From Branchiostoma floridae (Eukaryota; Chordata; Leptocardii; Amphioxiformes; Branchiostomatidae), in NCBI RefSeq assembly GCF_000003815.2, contig NC_049992.1, forward strand, positions 6,690,513 to 6,754,512: 64,000 nt of DNA, in the 5' to 3' direction. This document shows, one piece after another, positions 11,268-25,144 of this stretch (its first letter is position 1; the number at the start of each line of letters is the position of its first letter). Below the pieces are notes generated by a model. That model worked only from the letters and a program-made list of their open reading frames with translations. It did no database searches and was not told the origin of the DNA. Both the position numbers and the translations under genes were made by a program.

Positions 11268-11485
11268 TAGCAGTAGTTTATCTGCGGGGAAAACTATATC
11301 CGTTGCTTTCAAAGAAAGAGAATGTAGTGATATCAAGTCAACGGACGATACATGTAGTTTCAACTTGCAATATCTTTAAAAAATTGCAGTTATTTTAGAA
11401 TATTCCACCTTCCGTCTAATTGATATCCCTGAATATGCTTAAAAACGTACATAGGTTACCCTGCGGATAAAGATGAACTAGCGTA
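11268..11485 (+). mobile_element. MITE family 2, copy 2
   Basis: About 215 bp. The left end has tttatctgcgggg and tatatccgttgc, the internal part gatatcaagtcaacggacg, and the right end cataggttaccctgcggat followed by aaagatgaactagcg. The ends pair as inverted repeats. It lies in the receptor intron, about 220 bp upstream of exon B. Confidence 0.6.
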
Positions 11486-12947
11486 ATAGCTCAACGCGAA
11501 TATTTGATATCCAATCATTTTCCATGGTGTCCTACTACAAAGTTAAAGTATCCCACATTCCAATAGAATTGTGACCCAAAAGATTACAATTTGACAGAGC
11601 ACTCAACGAACTTCGATTTCGAAAAAAAAAACATCATGTAACGCTTCGTGTATTTTGTTGTCTTTTAAGTGATACTTTTGCGTTTCACATACACCCCGAT
11701 TATGTCATCAAGGGTGTACATATCTAATTTAGGTCGCAGGAAAGTTTCTTGTGGAAGGAGGGCCTTATTTTAAGTCATTAACCGCTGCTAGTCAGTCAAA
11801 CTGTGTCTAATTCCACATCAGCAGGGTACTTTTGCGCTACATCCCTATCAGACACGGCCATTACGGTTATTTTGTTTGCGTGTCGAGTAGACAACGAGTC
11901 TGTGCTCGGTCGATGCCTGGTAATATGGGGGATTATGTTAAATTGGCTACAATGTTGCTGAGCGGTGGAAATGATCACCCGTGGGCAAGAATGTGAGTTG
12001 CTTTCTTATAATACCTTAGTAGGCTTTTAATCACTTCGGGTATACCAGAGAGTAAAAGGTATTAAGGGCCGGCTATTAGAGTTCTTTTGTTACACATTAA
12101 GATACCGTTGCTCTACTGCAGTCAGCAGTTTCTTTCACTTAACTTGGCTTCTGAATCCCTCACGGCAATCTTAAGAAACAGATGAAGATGCAAACAGAAC
12201 GATACTGAGATGTGTGCAATAGATAGAGCGATACTTCGTACATTGATGGTAGGTCGATAAAGGTTGTTGCTGTAAATTCAGCTGACAGTGCGAAGCAAAA
12301 TTGAGCGTTCAGCAGTTATGTTCTGAGTAGTTCAATACGTGTATTCTTTATCAATGAATTCTTGATACTTATAAATCTCAAACAGCGTTTCGCACTTGAC
12401 ATATGGGAAAGTACCCTTTGCTTTGAAGCTCGAATCTTATCTGATCTTGAACAAGCAGATATTCTACTACTTGCTTTGTCATCTATAATTTCGACATTCC
12501 CGAATGCTTTCTCATTATTTTATCTATGGTACGCTGTGGAATGTATATAATGGACTAATCATGTTTGTTCTCGGTGCTACAGTAGCTACATTCTTAACGA
12601 ATGAAGCAAGCAAAATTTCAGCAAGAAAGAAAGAAAGCTTTGAGTAACTCAGGCTATTTGATGTTATCACGTGTAGAATAAAAAGGATTTTAGTTGCACA
12701 AGTGCAAAGAACAGTGCAACTTGGAGAGCCATGGCGGAGAGGAGCAAGGGGCAAGAGGTCAGTCCCTGGTCTAAGCAATTAGGCAAGACTATATATATAT
12801 AAAGAGAGAGCTACGTTATAAAACAGTTAAAGATAGTTGAGACATCTAAAATGTGTTTGTAGAATATAAAAACATTGTATGCGTCTTCGATTCAGTCTTT
12901 TCCATTTGTTAAATACATGATTTCTTGAAATATAGATTCGAAACATA

Positions 12948-13155
12948 TAACGCTGTTTCACCTTTATCCGCAGGGTAACCCATATCCGTTTGGGGGTATT
13001 TAGGGATATTAAGTCGACAGACCGTGCTTTGAAACTGCAATATTCTGAAATTATTACAATTCAAAATCACCGCCCGTCGATTAGATATCCCTTAAACCCT
13101 GTTTCCAAAAGCAACGGACATAGGGTACCAAGTGGATAAAGGTAAACTAACGCTA
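12948..13155 (+). mobile_element. MITE family 2, copy 3
   Basis: About 208 bp, the clearest copy. It begins aacgctgtttcacctttatc and ends ggtaccaagtggataaaggt followed by aaactaacgct, which are inverted repeats. The internal ttaagtcgacagaccg block matches the other copies. Confidence 0.65.
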
Positions 13156-14023
13156 TGTACTGTCGTCACATGTTCCCATAACTGGCTTCTTAGACGTATA
13201 ATTTCTTGTGTCATGTGCCAAATAATGATAGCTTGACTTCTTGCAGATACATGCACCGAGTGTCAATATATAGAGCCACAACCGCATGACTGAACGCCTC
13301 GTCCTGCCGAGGAAGATGCTGCAAAGCTTGAAAAAAGAGCTTCATTTTAGATCCATCGAAGGTCATTATAACGACCTTGAGGATGCGGGATTTGACATGG
13401 ATAATTAGTTTGGAGGAGCAGATATCCTGGGATCAGGCTGCAGTAATCCGATCAGCAGGCAGGGGGACATGCGGGATCTCCAGGGGCAACACGCAGGGAT
13501 TGCACCTGAGAATCCGGTTCACTGCGCATTGGTTGACTCTGACCCTACACGTACTGCAACCGGTGGCGTGGCGCACTGAATACTTCACGGGGGGAAGGCC
13601 TGGCATCGCGATTCGACTGCTGCCATATTGCAGTAGTTTGCGTAATGTTACAACTAGCGCGTAGTAATAGTGTCTGATGATGTTCGCTTCTTAGAGTAAG
13701 ACGGACACCTTCATCATGTACATCGTACGGAAAGAGCAAACGGAAGACACTTTACACGACCTTCTTGACTTTACCCAGGTGTAAACATGGGTACCTAAAT
13801 GGTGGGTCGAGGAAATACTGCCTTTACCTTACGTCTGTGCTGTGTACGTGACACTGTTAATATAAGTTACTAACTTGAGTTCAGTCTCACATTGTCTCTG
13901 TCTGCCCAAACCCAAATAGAAAAAAAAATCATCTGGTTGGTAGAATAGAATATTGGAGTTTCATTTTGCACAACCGGCAATGTCTCTCTCCTGCTTAATT
14001 GGTAATTCGTTTCAACATCTTCA

Positions 14024-14125
14024 GAGCTTCAGACTTCCTCGGATCAGAGCCTCTACAAACTAGTTACGTCAGGGGTTGTGTTCTCGCTGCAAGTGTGCCA
14101 CCTACAGCGGCACTCCAGTCAGAAA
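14024..14125. mobile_element. Fold-back family 4, remnant
   Basis: A degenerate match to the left arm and loop of the 30860 element: cagagcttcagacttcctcg, then gttctcgctgcaagtgtgcc and acctacagcggcactccag. Heavily diverged. Confidence 0.35.
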
Positions 14126-15845
14126 ATAGTCATCAAAATGTAATCAGAGGAGAAACATTACTGGTTGTGAAAGGAAAGGTATCGTAAGGAAAGAGTAGAA
14201 AAAATTACCAACATTGCCTAATCCTAATGTTTAAAGTTTTAAACCAGAGAGGTTACATTCATTTTTAGACGGTTGCATATCTGTTTTACATTCCATTAGG
14301 GCGTTATATGATGGTGTATTCATATTGGTATTTCTTGGCATCCATTTAACAGTCTAGATACTATCTCATTTATTCTAAATCAAGACTAATAACCCCCGGT
14401 ACCCGAAAATTGGTGTAAGCACGATGAAAGCGTTTTTATTATATACAATTAAGTGATGGATTTGTTTAATATACGACCAAAACAGGCGTGCATTGTAAAC
14501 TAGGTTACTCGAACACCGACGTCGTAGCTCTGTCAACTCTGAGGTGTCCCCGGGACATTCCATTCCGTTGGAAAATGTCAAAATCCTAGACTCAGAACAT
14601 GATTTCTTCGCACGAGGAGTGAAGGAGGCTTTGCACATTAGAGCTCACCGACCCAAACTCAACAGAGACGGGGGGCGACATAGACCCCCTCCTGTAAAAG
14701 GGGTGTATTCCTGACGTCACTGCTGTTGGAGATAGAAAGGGTTATTCTGTGAACAAGGTCGACGACGACTTAATGAAAATTTAGAGGGGTAATTTTCTAT
14801 AGTTATTACAGTGTTGGAAGTAAAGTTTAGCAATTTTTTTTCTATAATGTGTTCTACCAACACAGATGAACTTTCATGTCTCATGATCCTGAGAAGTTTT
14901 CTTTGGGTGCAAAACCTATGACAATATTGAGTTTATCTATCAAGCTTCACGTAGCTTACCTTATCTAACACTTATAACATTCAATGTTATACCAATGATA
15001 AGAACTATCAAACCAGAGTTCTTTCAATCACGCTGTTCATCAGCGGTTTAATTAGTTTTGTGATTTATGTGTGACTTCAAAGTAGCGGTAGGCTTTAATC
15101 ACTAAAACTCATCAGCGATGTTTAATTACAACCGGTGTCTATACATGGCGGCGGCTTCATGAAACAGTAGAATTGGTACACATCGCTCACTAAGGAATTC
15201 TTATCCTTCAGAGATCGCTGATAACAGACGTTTTAGACCAGTGAACACCAATGGAAATCTGTATTTGCGATAATGTAAAAATAGGCAAGTTCAGGGTGTC
15301 ATAATCTTATCCGTGAACATTCCAGGCCATAAGAACTCACCCCACACAGCAGCCCACTATCTCAAGTGTCCAAAAGTCTGATTTTTAAAAATTCCGACCA
15401 GCGAAAGTTTCCGCAGCCCCGCCATCTTGGCATCTCATGAAGTAAATTTAGGGACTGACCACTTCAGATTAGGGTCAGCACAGGCCTAAAAATGAACCAA
15501 AACCATGTTTTTGCCTAATCTGAACGTATGCACCCTAAACTGTCTTGCCAGTAAGAAATGTTTCTTACATTTTCCTGCTACAAGTCGAAAATAGGCTAAA
15601 ATACTGTTTGGACTCAAATTGTGCCTTCTGCGGCTGCATCATGTAAGGTCATTGCCCTTTACCAGACATCACATGCACAGCAACCTGCTCTGGGGCAAAG
15701 GTCACTTATCACGCAGGCTTAGAGGTTCCATTTGAAGTCTACTCAGCTAGTCTTCAGTTTCAATTTTAATCTAATTTCAATTTATTGAGATTACAAAGTA
15801 ATACATGGAAATATTGTAACATTGAGCTGAACGTGACAGGCGAGG

Positions 15846-16090
15846 GTTGTTGGTCTTTTATTATGTTGGGGAGCAGACTTTTAGGCATATTTAGGGTGTC
15901 CTTAGGGCGGTTTTGATGTAGTTATAGTGTAGGGGTCAAAGGTCACCACTATATGTTCAGATGCTATTCTCAATATGCTCTATATAGACACTTGTCAATG
16001 TTAGTATTTCACAGATTTAACTTCGGGTATGTAACTTTATATACCTTCTTACCACTATCATCTCGATGTGTAAGGATACGAAGAGATGTA
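15846..16090 (+). repeat. Dispersed repeat family 5, copy 2
   Basis: Partner of the repeat at 3443, with cagacttttaggcatattta, aggggtcaaaggtcaccac and tgtgtaaggatacgaagaga in matching order. It is shorter than copy 1 by internal deletions. Confidence 0.5.
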
Positions 16091-16515
16091 CTCGTAGTTA
16101 TCTTTGTCCTTGATTACTTTTCAGCCATTTTATCAAGATAAAAACGCCCCCGGTGTGTTGTGTTGTACAGCAGTGTTAATCAATTTACATCCAGTGGGAC
16201 ACAGTGGGGGCGTTGCAAAAGCTTTGAAGTGAGTAATTAGCTGTCAATCAAAAAGTGATTAATTTTCATCCCGTACGTCCTAGAAGTAGATTTATGCCCA
16301 TGACGCAAAGTTAAGTTACCTGTACGTCTGTAACAGATGCTTCAGGTTGGCGCCCATCTCAATTTCCGTAGCCCTTGGGCCACATATTTGTGCAAGTCAC
16401 AACAGCAGGAGGCTATTCCGCTGGTAGTGATGTGTGCTTAACTCCCATACTCTTTCTCATTAGTGCTGAGTGCTAAGCAGAGAAAGCATCATGTCTTATT
16501 TTTAAAAGTCTTTGG

Positions 16516-16597
16516 TATGAATCGGCCGGGGTCAAACTCACGACCTACCGAATGCAAGGCGAACACTCTACCCACTCGGCCATTCCACCATGACGTA
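16516..16597 (-). mobile_element. tRNA-like SINE head, minus strand
   Basis: The reverse complement reads tggaatggccgagtgggtag and then gagtttgaccccggcc, matching A and B box spacing. It is only about 80 bp with no clear body. It could also be a tRNA pseudogene; the stems do not pair fully. Confidence 0.4.
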
Positions 16598-17044
16598 GCC
16601 TCGTCATTCTTTCTTTCAACTTTGTTTTATCTCCATCTATATACTCTGTACCAATGACTTAACACAAGACGAGTAAAAATACGAGAGTAAGTTTGTACAA
16701 ACGATGGTGAGAGCACCGGTGAGTAGCCATGCAGCAAGATACCACAAGTTTTCCAATCGATATCAATTATGCGGCATGCCCCTAAATTATAAATCATACC
16801 TATCCCGTGTGCTAAACGCAGACAGTGTGGGTAATAAAAGAAGATGGTCTGCTGATGACTGTGCAAGACACATGGGATATGGTAATGATGTATGTATTAC
16901 TTCCTGGGGTTGCCATGTGCAATGTAAAACTTTTCTCATCATCTGTAACTCTCATGAACTTTTGTCAGCTCGTTCGTTCAGACCTTAGCAGTGCCTAGTG
17001 GGACATTGGCTAACAAGTGTCCTTACTATTTCAGTAGCAGAGTA

Positions 17045-17225
17045 CTTTATTAAAGGGAGAGGCTGCTAGCACTTCCCTTTCAACGTGCTCAAGGCAGCTC
17101 TTCGAACAAGGGACTTTCATGTAGTTTACGTCCCTACCAAAAGTAAACAAGACATAGGGACGTAGGATGTAGGCCCAACCGAAATGCCCTAATAAGAATT
17201 GAACCGGTGTCTGCCAGCCACTTAC
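17045..17225 (-). mobile_element. Degenerate SINE-like repeat
   Basis: The reverse complement has a B box-like accggttcaattc near its start and then a body with gggcctacatcctacgtccc. The outline resembles the other SINEs, but the A box is not clear. Confidence 0.3.
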
Positions 17226-18605
17226 TAGTTAAAACCATCTGGTAGACAACTGTTAGACAATCAACTGGAAGACAACCACGAGTTGAGCTTCAGGGGCATA
17301 CCCTCACCACATTGACATAAAGTGAATTAGCTTGTTTCTAGTATGATCTTAAACCGAATACACTTCAAGACATTGGTGCCTAGATTACTTTTGGTTTCTT
17401 GGCCATACCGATGTCCAATCTTAAACTAGGATATGTAGGTCGGACGATACCTGAACTAAAAGTTTGTCTAATATGCATTTTGCAAACACATAAATCTAAC
17501 GATTTACATACGTATCGCTGACGTATCTGGTATATCTATTCATCTGCCAGGTAGTGCCATCCTTTACAGTACTGTACTTGGTACTTCCAGGTAGTATTAG
17601 TTACACCTGAATACATCTGTATCAGATGACAGCTCAACTAAACGTTTGAGCAATATCTTACGTCCGCAATACATCTAGCTTAAGATTTGTGTAACCAAAA
17701 GATGGAGGATGGATGAATGATATATACATTCGGATAAGAGTGCCTTATGTGCACACGCTGTTTTTGATATTCCCAGGCAATGTTGCCAGTAGGTCTTCCC
17801 CAACTATTCATCAACCCAGCCCGCGGACAAAGAGATGCCAAAATACAGAGTACTCCAACTCCTGAGCAGTTGTAATAGATGGCGCATTCAGCTGATATCA
17901 TATATATTCATGGAGTGCGGTACTCAGATGGGCCATACTGCAGTTTTGCTGACAATCAAATCGGGCATTACGAATGGTCGGGACCACAAAGGGATGACAG
18001 GCAGAGAGGGAGGAACATTAAAGTCTTTCATATTGTTGTGTAGAATCGCGACAGGGATAACCGTTACGATGCCAATAAACGGTGGAACTGCACGATGTGA
18101 TGAATACAAATCAAGACCGATGAATGGGTCTCACTGTTCACGGTGACTGTCGCCTTGGGCTGGCGTTTGAAGTTTCGGTAGTTCAATGCCCAATATATGA
18201 TTTTGCTCCTAAAGCTCTTAACTATGCATAGACACGATTTGTAATAGGAATCAACTACAAAGATATGAGACTTTGCCCTGACTATAAATCAAGGTTACTT
18301 ATAATAGGCTTGCATGTGCGGCTATCAAACGCCTTGCTATTTACCTCTATAGTACGCCTCAAGTTTTGCAGTCTGTTGATCCATGTGTAGTGACGTGAAA
18401 GGCACAATTTGAACAGAATTCGTCAATATGAAGCAAGTGTCCTGTCGTCTTCAAACCAATAGTCTGACGTACTCAAATGTTCGACTGAAGTTGGACATTC
18501 AAGAAAGTTTTGTGAGTAGAATTTGGTGTTGGAGAAAACAATATAAAAATAACTTTTCCTACAAAGATTAACATTCAGTCGGAAATATGTGTCAACAGAG
18601 GACAG

Positions 18606-18758
18606 AGGAAAATCTGGAAAGACAACATCAGAAACTGGACATCTCTCAACCTGCAGGAGAGACTGGTTGTTGCAGAAGACAGAAAGGCCTGGAGACAACT
18701 CTCAATTTTCATGGCTACCTTGTCCCCCCAACGACCTGGAGGTCAAGGGACTAGGTAG
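18606..18758 (+). pseudogene. Non-LTR retrotransposon ORF2 C-terminal tail (5'-truncated LINE)
   Basis: The plus-strand frame reads RKIWKDNIRNWT, LNLQE, VAEDRKAWRQL and then QRPGGQGTR before TAG at 18756-18758. The pattern of W.DNI..WT followed by A.DR..WR is the usual C-terminal end of endonuclease/reverse-transcriptase ORF2 proteins of metazoan LINEs. A short GGTA repeat (ggtaggtaggtaacg) follows the stop and looks like the 3' tail of the element. Upstream sequence is not open, so this is a dead 5'-truncated copy lying in the large receptor intron. Confidence 0.65.
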
Positions 18759-19600
18759 GTAGGTAACGTAAGCAAAAGACAGTAATATAATGTTGGCCAC
18801 ACAAAGTTTGTCCTGGACTTCTCGCCATTGATTTTTGTCCTACTAGTCACGCGCCCTTACCCGTATACCGCAGTGCTTCAGATACCCACAGTGTAATGTA
18901 CTGTCTCGGTGATGTATGTCTTCTGTACTGTGCAACAATGGATCGGTAATGGGCCCGTAACGGTTGCAATAAGCGGGGACAACGGTCACATTTTATAACG
19001 TGTGTACCCCGTAATCTCCAATACATTTGTTTTACAGCTAAGTTATGGATTATCAACACATTTTACACCTCCTATTGTACATCGTTATGAGACAAATCGG
19101 ACCACGAAAGCTCCCATTAACTGTAATGACTGGGCAAGGTGCCTCTTCTTAAAGCCAGTGCACAGTCTATGGTCATACCACCGATTAAGTCTGGATCCTC
19201 CCCAAGTTGACTTCTTTCTACGAACAAATCGATTATAAACTCAATTTAAGAGCGAGTTGCAATGCATCATCGTCTACTGTACAATTAGCGTTATCTTGTC
19301 CACTAGGTAAGAGCTTCAGTTCGTGACTTTTCAGTTCAGTGAAGCAATTTGGTTGTCATTTAACTTGCCTCTAGATTCAAATAGAGCAGTGGTTCGCATA
19401 CATTGCCCTACTGAATTATTGACAGTCGAGAAATCTTTCCGCCCAGCCGCCGGAGTCAGTGAGTTTCCGTTATCGACAGTCTGCCCGTAAAACGCCGCGT
19501 GGGGAACGCTGTCTGTTGAAATTGGAATAGGAACTGAGCCTGAGGATCGATGTGTTCGTCTTGTAACATGCAGCGTACGCGTTACGCACAGCATGCAGCG

Positions 19601-19889
19601 TTAAAGGTGGGGTCACACATGCGTATATATTCAAGTCCGTTTGAGGTGCGTATGAAGCTCTTAGTCTCTACCAGGCTCCACAGGTCGCGGGAAAAATAGT
19701 ACAAATTGGACAAATATAGATACATAACATGCCAGATGAGATAGCTGATCGAGAAGTATGGTTAGCGACCCAGGTAACTCGTCTGACATTGTCCAATTTC
19801 TATTGTTTTTCCAACAACCTTTGGGGCCTGGTGGAGGCAAAAACTTCCATACGGACTTAAATATATACGCAGGTGTGACTCCATCTTAA
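19601..19889. mobile_element. Fold-back element (about 289 bp)
   Basis: Long inverted arms. The left arm reads ttaaaggtggggtcacacat, then gcgtatatattcaagtccg. The right arm reads cggacttaaatatatacgc, then aggtgtgactccatcttaaa. A second inner pair is accaggctccacaggtcgc and ctttggggcctggtgg. The arms pair over about 100 bp with interruptions. No other full copy was noticed in the window. Confidence 0.6.
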
Positions 19890-22800
19890 AGGCCCCTTTC
19901 CACCACTAGACAGTGACACTAGACAGCTGCGCTCTCACTGCGACCTAAATAGGATATGTGTACCCGTCGCTTTCACACAGTGTATATCATACCAAACGTA
20001 AATGTGTGACAGAGAAGACTACAAAACATAGAAAGTGTAAAAAAAAACAACATTCGTTTCTTTTCTATACAATTTGTTGAGCGATCTGTCAAATTTTAGG
20101 TTGCAGAAAGAGCGGAAAGTGGAAAGGGGGGGGGGCGGGAAGAAAGATATACGAAGTTGCAGAGGAGGCACTGTTCAGGGAGTTCACTTGCCGGATTGAT
20201 ACTAAACCGAATCGACAGAAACATATTATGTGTGCAGGGTTTGACAAGTTTTAAAAACACTAGTGCAAGTACATGCACGGTCCTTTTCACTTGACCAAGC
20301 AAACTTTTCAGTGGCCCGAAATTTTAATGACATTTTTGTTGCAAGGAAATCCTTTTATTGATCTAGACAAGACTTAGAGTTTGGGATAAATGAATCTCAA
20401 TTAGGGTATTAGTCAAAGTTGCGCACAATCTTTCAGAAAGACTTGGCCGGATGGTAATTTAGAATTCTGAAATCGACTCACTCCCAGCTAGAAACATGTT
20501 GCAAAGCTCCGGCTTTCAGATGTCAAAAGACTGTTCGAGAATCTAGTCACCTGATCGCACAAGATAACGATACTAGATCTAGAAAGGCAACAATTTCGAG
20601 AAAATGCAGGATGTTTCCCCTCTCAGTGTACTTGTAACTTGCCTTTTGTAAAGCCACTCACTAACCATATTATACCATTACGCTCGGCCCTATAAAAAGA
20701 GACCACTTTATATTTTCTGCAACAGATAATGCAAGAAGAAGAAGAGCACAGATCGGGGACTTCAAAATCCTCCTACTCGATCAGTGTTTTCGTTTTTCCG
20801 AGGCAACCGGGCAAATTGAGTGTTCAGACTAATATTTACATCCCGAAAAGATATATTTACAAAAAATGAGTTTTACAAATTAGCAAGTATGAAGTCAAAG
20901 ATACATTTGTATGCACTTGAGCTTACACTGATCAAATATAGGTAGTCAATCTACATGTAGATATATAAAGATAAAGCTATATGATATGAAGTAATAGATA
21001 CGTTTGTATGCAATTGCCCTTATAATATTTATCTATTTATTTTTTAAAGAAAATCTACGGTGCATTCCTCAAAGAACATTTTGCAGATCTGTGTATGGGT
21101 AAAGCTGCTGTTAACTTCAAATCAACTTATCACGCGCCAGGAAAACTTTCAAGTCAATTCGAAACTTTTCCTTCTCGAAAACTGTGGGCTTAAGATGGAA
21201 CACGATCGAACGTCATGTTTTATTCTATCTGAGTAAAAAAAACACTTCCCTGCAAGCTGTTATTAGCAAGGAATTCCACTTCAAAGAATGACACGCTCTC
21301 CGTGAGCCAAAAACGTCTGTAGAAGATAGCAGGGAAAGGCAGGGGCCCCGTGGGGTCACCGCGTCTTTCACAAGTCTGGGCACATCTAAGCTTCTGTAAG
21401 GTCGGCAGAAAATAGGCGCGGCGTCTTCAATATTAAAATCCCAGTTCAGGAAAATGGGATGGAACAAGGATGCAAACATAAGTAAGCTTTTCTCAAGGAG
21501 AAGGGGAGATGAGGAAGGGTTTTCCTGATGAGGCCGAAGAAAAATATCAATTCTGAAAGATTAGTAAAATATTTCACACCAGACTTTGCTTATAACAAAG
21601 CGTTAACAGGCGCCATGTTGAGACATTGATTACCAAACGGCGGCGACAGTTCTGTACTTAAGAGACTAGGATAAGTACGCGTAAGCTTGCTTATAAGCCG
21701 TACATAGATTGTGCATCACAGAAATGAGCAAGAACAAGGGGATGTAACGCTGATGCACGCTGCTGAGCTTGATGTGCCATTCTTTGAGAGACATATATGC
21801 CAAAGCTTACCAGACGACAAGCAAAAGCTTACCAGTTCTGAAGCTCAAATGAAAGCAAATGTCAAGTCCAAAATCCTTGTCATCTAGTTGCAATACATAT
21901 GAGAGAATACAGGGATTTTTAAAAATATGTTTCCATTAGGAAACTTTGCTGCGGACTTTCTGTGTCTTTGGATCTCTACTAGACAACGACCTTTGTTGGG
22001 GGTAATGCGTCTAGTAAGTGGTACCGGTGCTGCACAGTTATTGCCGCTTCCTGATCAGATGTTGGCATGGGTGACCATCTCCTTAAACTTGGCTGGGTAT
22101 GGTATTGAGGTTTTCGTATGAAAGTTATAATCCAGGACTTTTATTAGTCTATCAGAATGTACGAATATCCGTAGCAGTCTTTGTCGAAATTAATTGGCTC
22201 GTATGAATTCTGATGAATATAATGGTCTAATTTGGTCTACAGGCTAGGATGGGGATATGTGTCGACCTTCCTGTTTACCTTTCTGTAGAATAGCTAATCT
22301 ATTTGCTGTTCTTCTTTGGTGTGTCCCATTTGAAACTGCCAGAGACTAGCTTTGTAGTGCTGTGGTAAGTGTTAAAACTTTTTGGGGTGCTGAAGACGAA
22401 TCCGGCTGCTTTTTTTAACTGCTTCAAATGTGAACTTTAGTCTTTCACCTGGTGTTGGTCTCGTCCCAAAATGCAAATGTAGCGGCGTGAATTAGACACC
22501 AATGAGGAATCAGACGGCTTTTATTCAATGTGAACGTACTGCTAGATTCTTGCTGAGGAACATCCGGGTTAACGAACGGCAGAACCGACCATATAGAAGC
22601 CATTTTTATGACTCCAAGCGGAGAATTCTCTAATCTCAACCTACCCGTGTGTGACTCACACTACTATGGTTTACAGCGCTCTCTCAGAGGGTAGTTTCAC
22701 CTGGCAGTGGCGTCAAAATTGGGGTTCAGTTCCGGACTTGACCTCTAGACCTCATGAACCAAAGGCAAGGCAATAAAACTACTTGACAATCGCACGCACA

Positions 22801-23175
22801 CTGCGTGATCAATTTGACATTTGACTGGCTGCTGTGGATGAACTCACTTCAGTGCGCCCCAGATACTCTAGCTGGCAGTTCACATTAGAATTCTTCCTGA
22901 CCGACGAGCCATTAAAACATTGCCTGAAGCTGAGCAGCAATAATCACTGAAATCTGGCCACACTTTCTTTACCAGCCTCACTGCATAAATCTTCGGGCGC
23001 GTATCGAGGATTGTAGCGGACTACGTCGTTACAAGGAACGTACAAATTACAGGATGGCGTAAGCAGAAGGGGGTGATTAGGCAAGCCTGGGCGGAGGAAC
23101 GATTTATCGAACACCTGCGACATGTTTTATCTACACATGTCCGTAATAGACGTAACGGCAAAGGGAAGGTGTAAA

Positions 23176-23255
23176 CCCTATTCAGACGGGCGGAGGGGGG
23201 GGGGGGGTCATTTGAGGCTCGTGCCAACTTTCATATCGCATAGCGCCTGAACAGG
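23176..23255 (+). mobile_element. Fragment of the piggyBac-like element (one end)
   Basis: It begins ccctattcagacgggcgg, then a G tract, then tttgaggctcgtgccaac. This is the same order as an end of the 949 bp element at 53435. The matching sequence fades at about 23255, and no second end is seen nearby. Confidence 0.55.
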
Positions 23256-24704
23256 TTACAAGTCTCATAACTGCACGGGATGCCATAAAACATACAAAAA
23301 TACATGGATGTAAAGTAATTTAAAGACATGTATTAATATAGCATCAGTAATCTATATCAAGGTGTTCAATGCAATCTTGAGAGGGTCACTTCATTGTTCT
23401 TTTCATATATGTGTAATGGTGGAATTATTTTCTAGAAAAATTAGTTTGAAACAAGTTAGTAGTGTTCACAAAGGTTGATTGTTTTGTCATGTTTTCGTTT
23501 TTTTTGGGGTTTCGTATGGGCATTTCTGAATACAAAATTTGTGATTTTCTGTTATAATTCCTAACGTACACTTATTGTCCTACATGGATTAGATTTTATG
23601 TACTTAAATGTAACTTTCATAGTTGAATATTCATAAAGTAATAAAAAAGTAAGACATAAACATCTAGTACTGGTCACCGTCCTACATGTACCAAATGTTC
23701 ACTTGCATCAACAGAGCTGTCAGGGTCCCGAGACGAAGTGCCTCCAAAGATGGTTTCCTGAGTGGTACCTAACCCAATACTCTTGAGTAAAAATACACAA
23801 GAGATAGCTAATCAATTCTGGCTCTCTTGTCTGGAAATTATTGCCGCATGACGTTACATCAGCATTTTCTTTTACAGCCTTTAGAAGACTATGGTCTATA
23901 TGTAACTGTCTTGTAGAATGATTATTGACCTGATTACATCATGTTTTATTGTTTTTTATTATCCTTTATATTAAAATCTATTTATTTTTGTACTATTGAC
24001 ATCAATATGAGTCATGTATGTTGGCCAAGCTTTTTGTTATATTTCCAAATGACCTTTGATACTACTTCCATTTTTAACTCTATGCTACTAAAACAATAGA
24101 ATCCGCTTAATTGCAAATTGTGTGATATTGATGATGCTATTGTTTTGTGTACTGGGTACAGTTAAAAATTAATTCGGCAGAATTGAATGGTCCACCCAGT
24201 TAGGCCACTCCGAAAATTCAATACGTAAATGAATAGTTGATGACAAGAAACGTCCAAAACAACAGAGATGCCGTGGCGGATTTCTCTGACACAAAAAGTA
24301 GAATGGAGAATTCATCAAGGCACAAAATGCTAGCCTAAACGATTCCTAGGTATGGAGTTAAATCCACCATAAGCAAATGGTTGGAGCTGGTAGATTTGGA
24401 GTGGAATGTCAGACAAATCCTTATTCCAAATGAAACGTTTATCATACTGTTCATATACGCATCTGTGACGAGGCGCGTAGTAATTTATACGGAATAGTTC
24501 CAGACCGCAAGCTAGACAAATGAAGAAACGTGCACATGAGTAATCAAGGAAACATAATTGCAAATCAATTTTACAGGAAACATAATACTATATTAGTTGG
24601 AACATAGGTGAACATTGATTAATTTTGCTGAAGTATTGAACTGTGAGATCTCGCCGACAGTAGAGCAGTCGTCAAAAAGCAGTTGCCCAAGCAACTGAAT
24701 ATGA

Positions 24705-24790
24705 TTATACTGTCAGATCTTTCAGACAACCATACGATGTATTTCGTCAGTGACACTTGAGAAATCTTGTTGTCATCTTTATACTAGCTG
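24705..24790 (+). repeat. Dispersed repeat family 8 fragment
   Basis: The block agacaaccatacgatgtatt followed by tcgtcagtgacacttgagaa recurs in variant form at 37590-37665, 52380-52475 and (inverted) 46505-46600, often next to gattttggaaacggtcag. Probably an end of an unclassified transposon. Confidence 0.4.
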
Positions 24791-25044
24791 TGAATTCACA
24801 TGCAAAAGAAATCTAGTTGGAGAACAGGTTTTTCCTAACTATGGATTACTATGCACAAAAGGGAGGAAGAGAAATTTTTAGTAGTCAGAACTTTAGCAGT
24901 AATATGGCTTAAGTGCTTAAAGTGAGACAGGCCATTCTCGGGTGACATTGAACGCAGCGATAGCTATGGCGTTATAAATGTTTAATACCGGCTCACTATA
25001 TTGGTTTTGTACCGAAATGACAAGCTGTAAAGCTCGGTACAAAT

Positions 25045-25144
25045 NNNNNNNNNNNNNNNNNNNNNNNNNNNNNNNNNNNNNNNNNNNNNNNNNNNNNNNN
25101 NNNNNNNNNNNNNNNNNNNNNNNNNNNNNNNNNNNNNNNNNNNN
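25045..25144. other. Assembly gap (100 N)
   Basis: Exactly 100 undetermined bases, the usual placeholder for a gap of unknown length. It lies inside the large receptor intron, so an exon could be hidden here. Translated frames across it are meaningless. Confidence 0.99.

Noticed and set aside
13377-13739. GC-richer block with open frames on both strands
   Set aside because: No domain, no matching splice sites, and neither strand is favoured.
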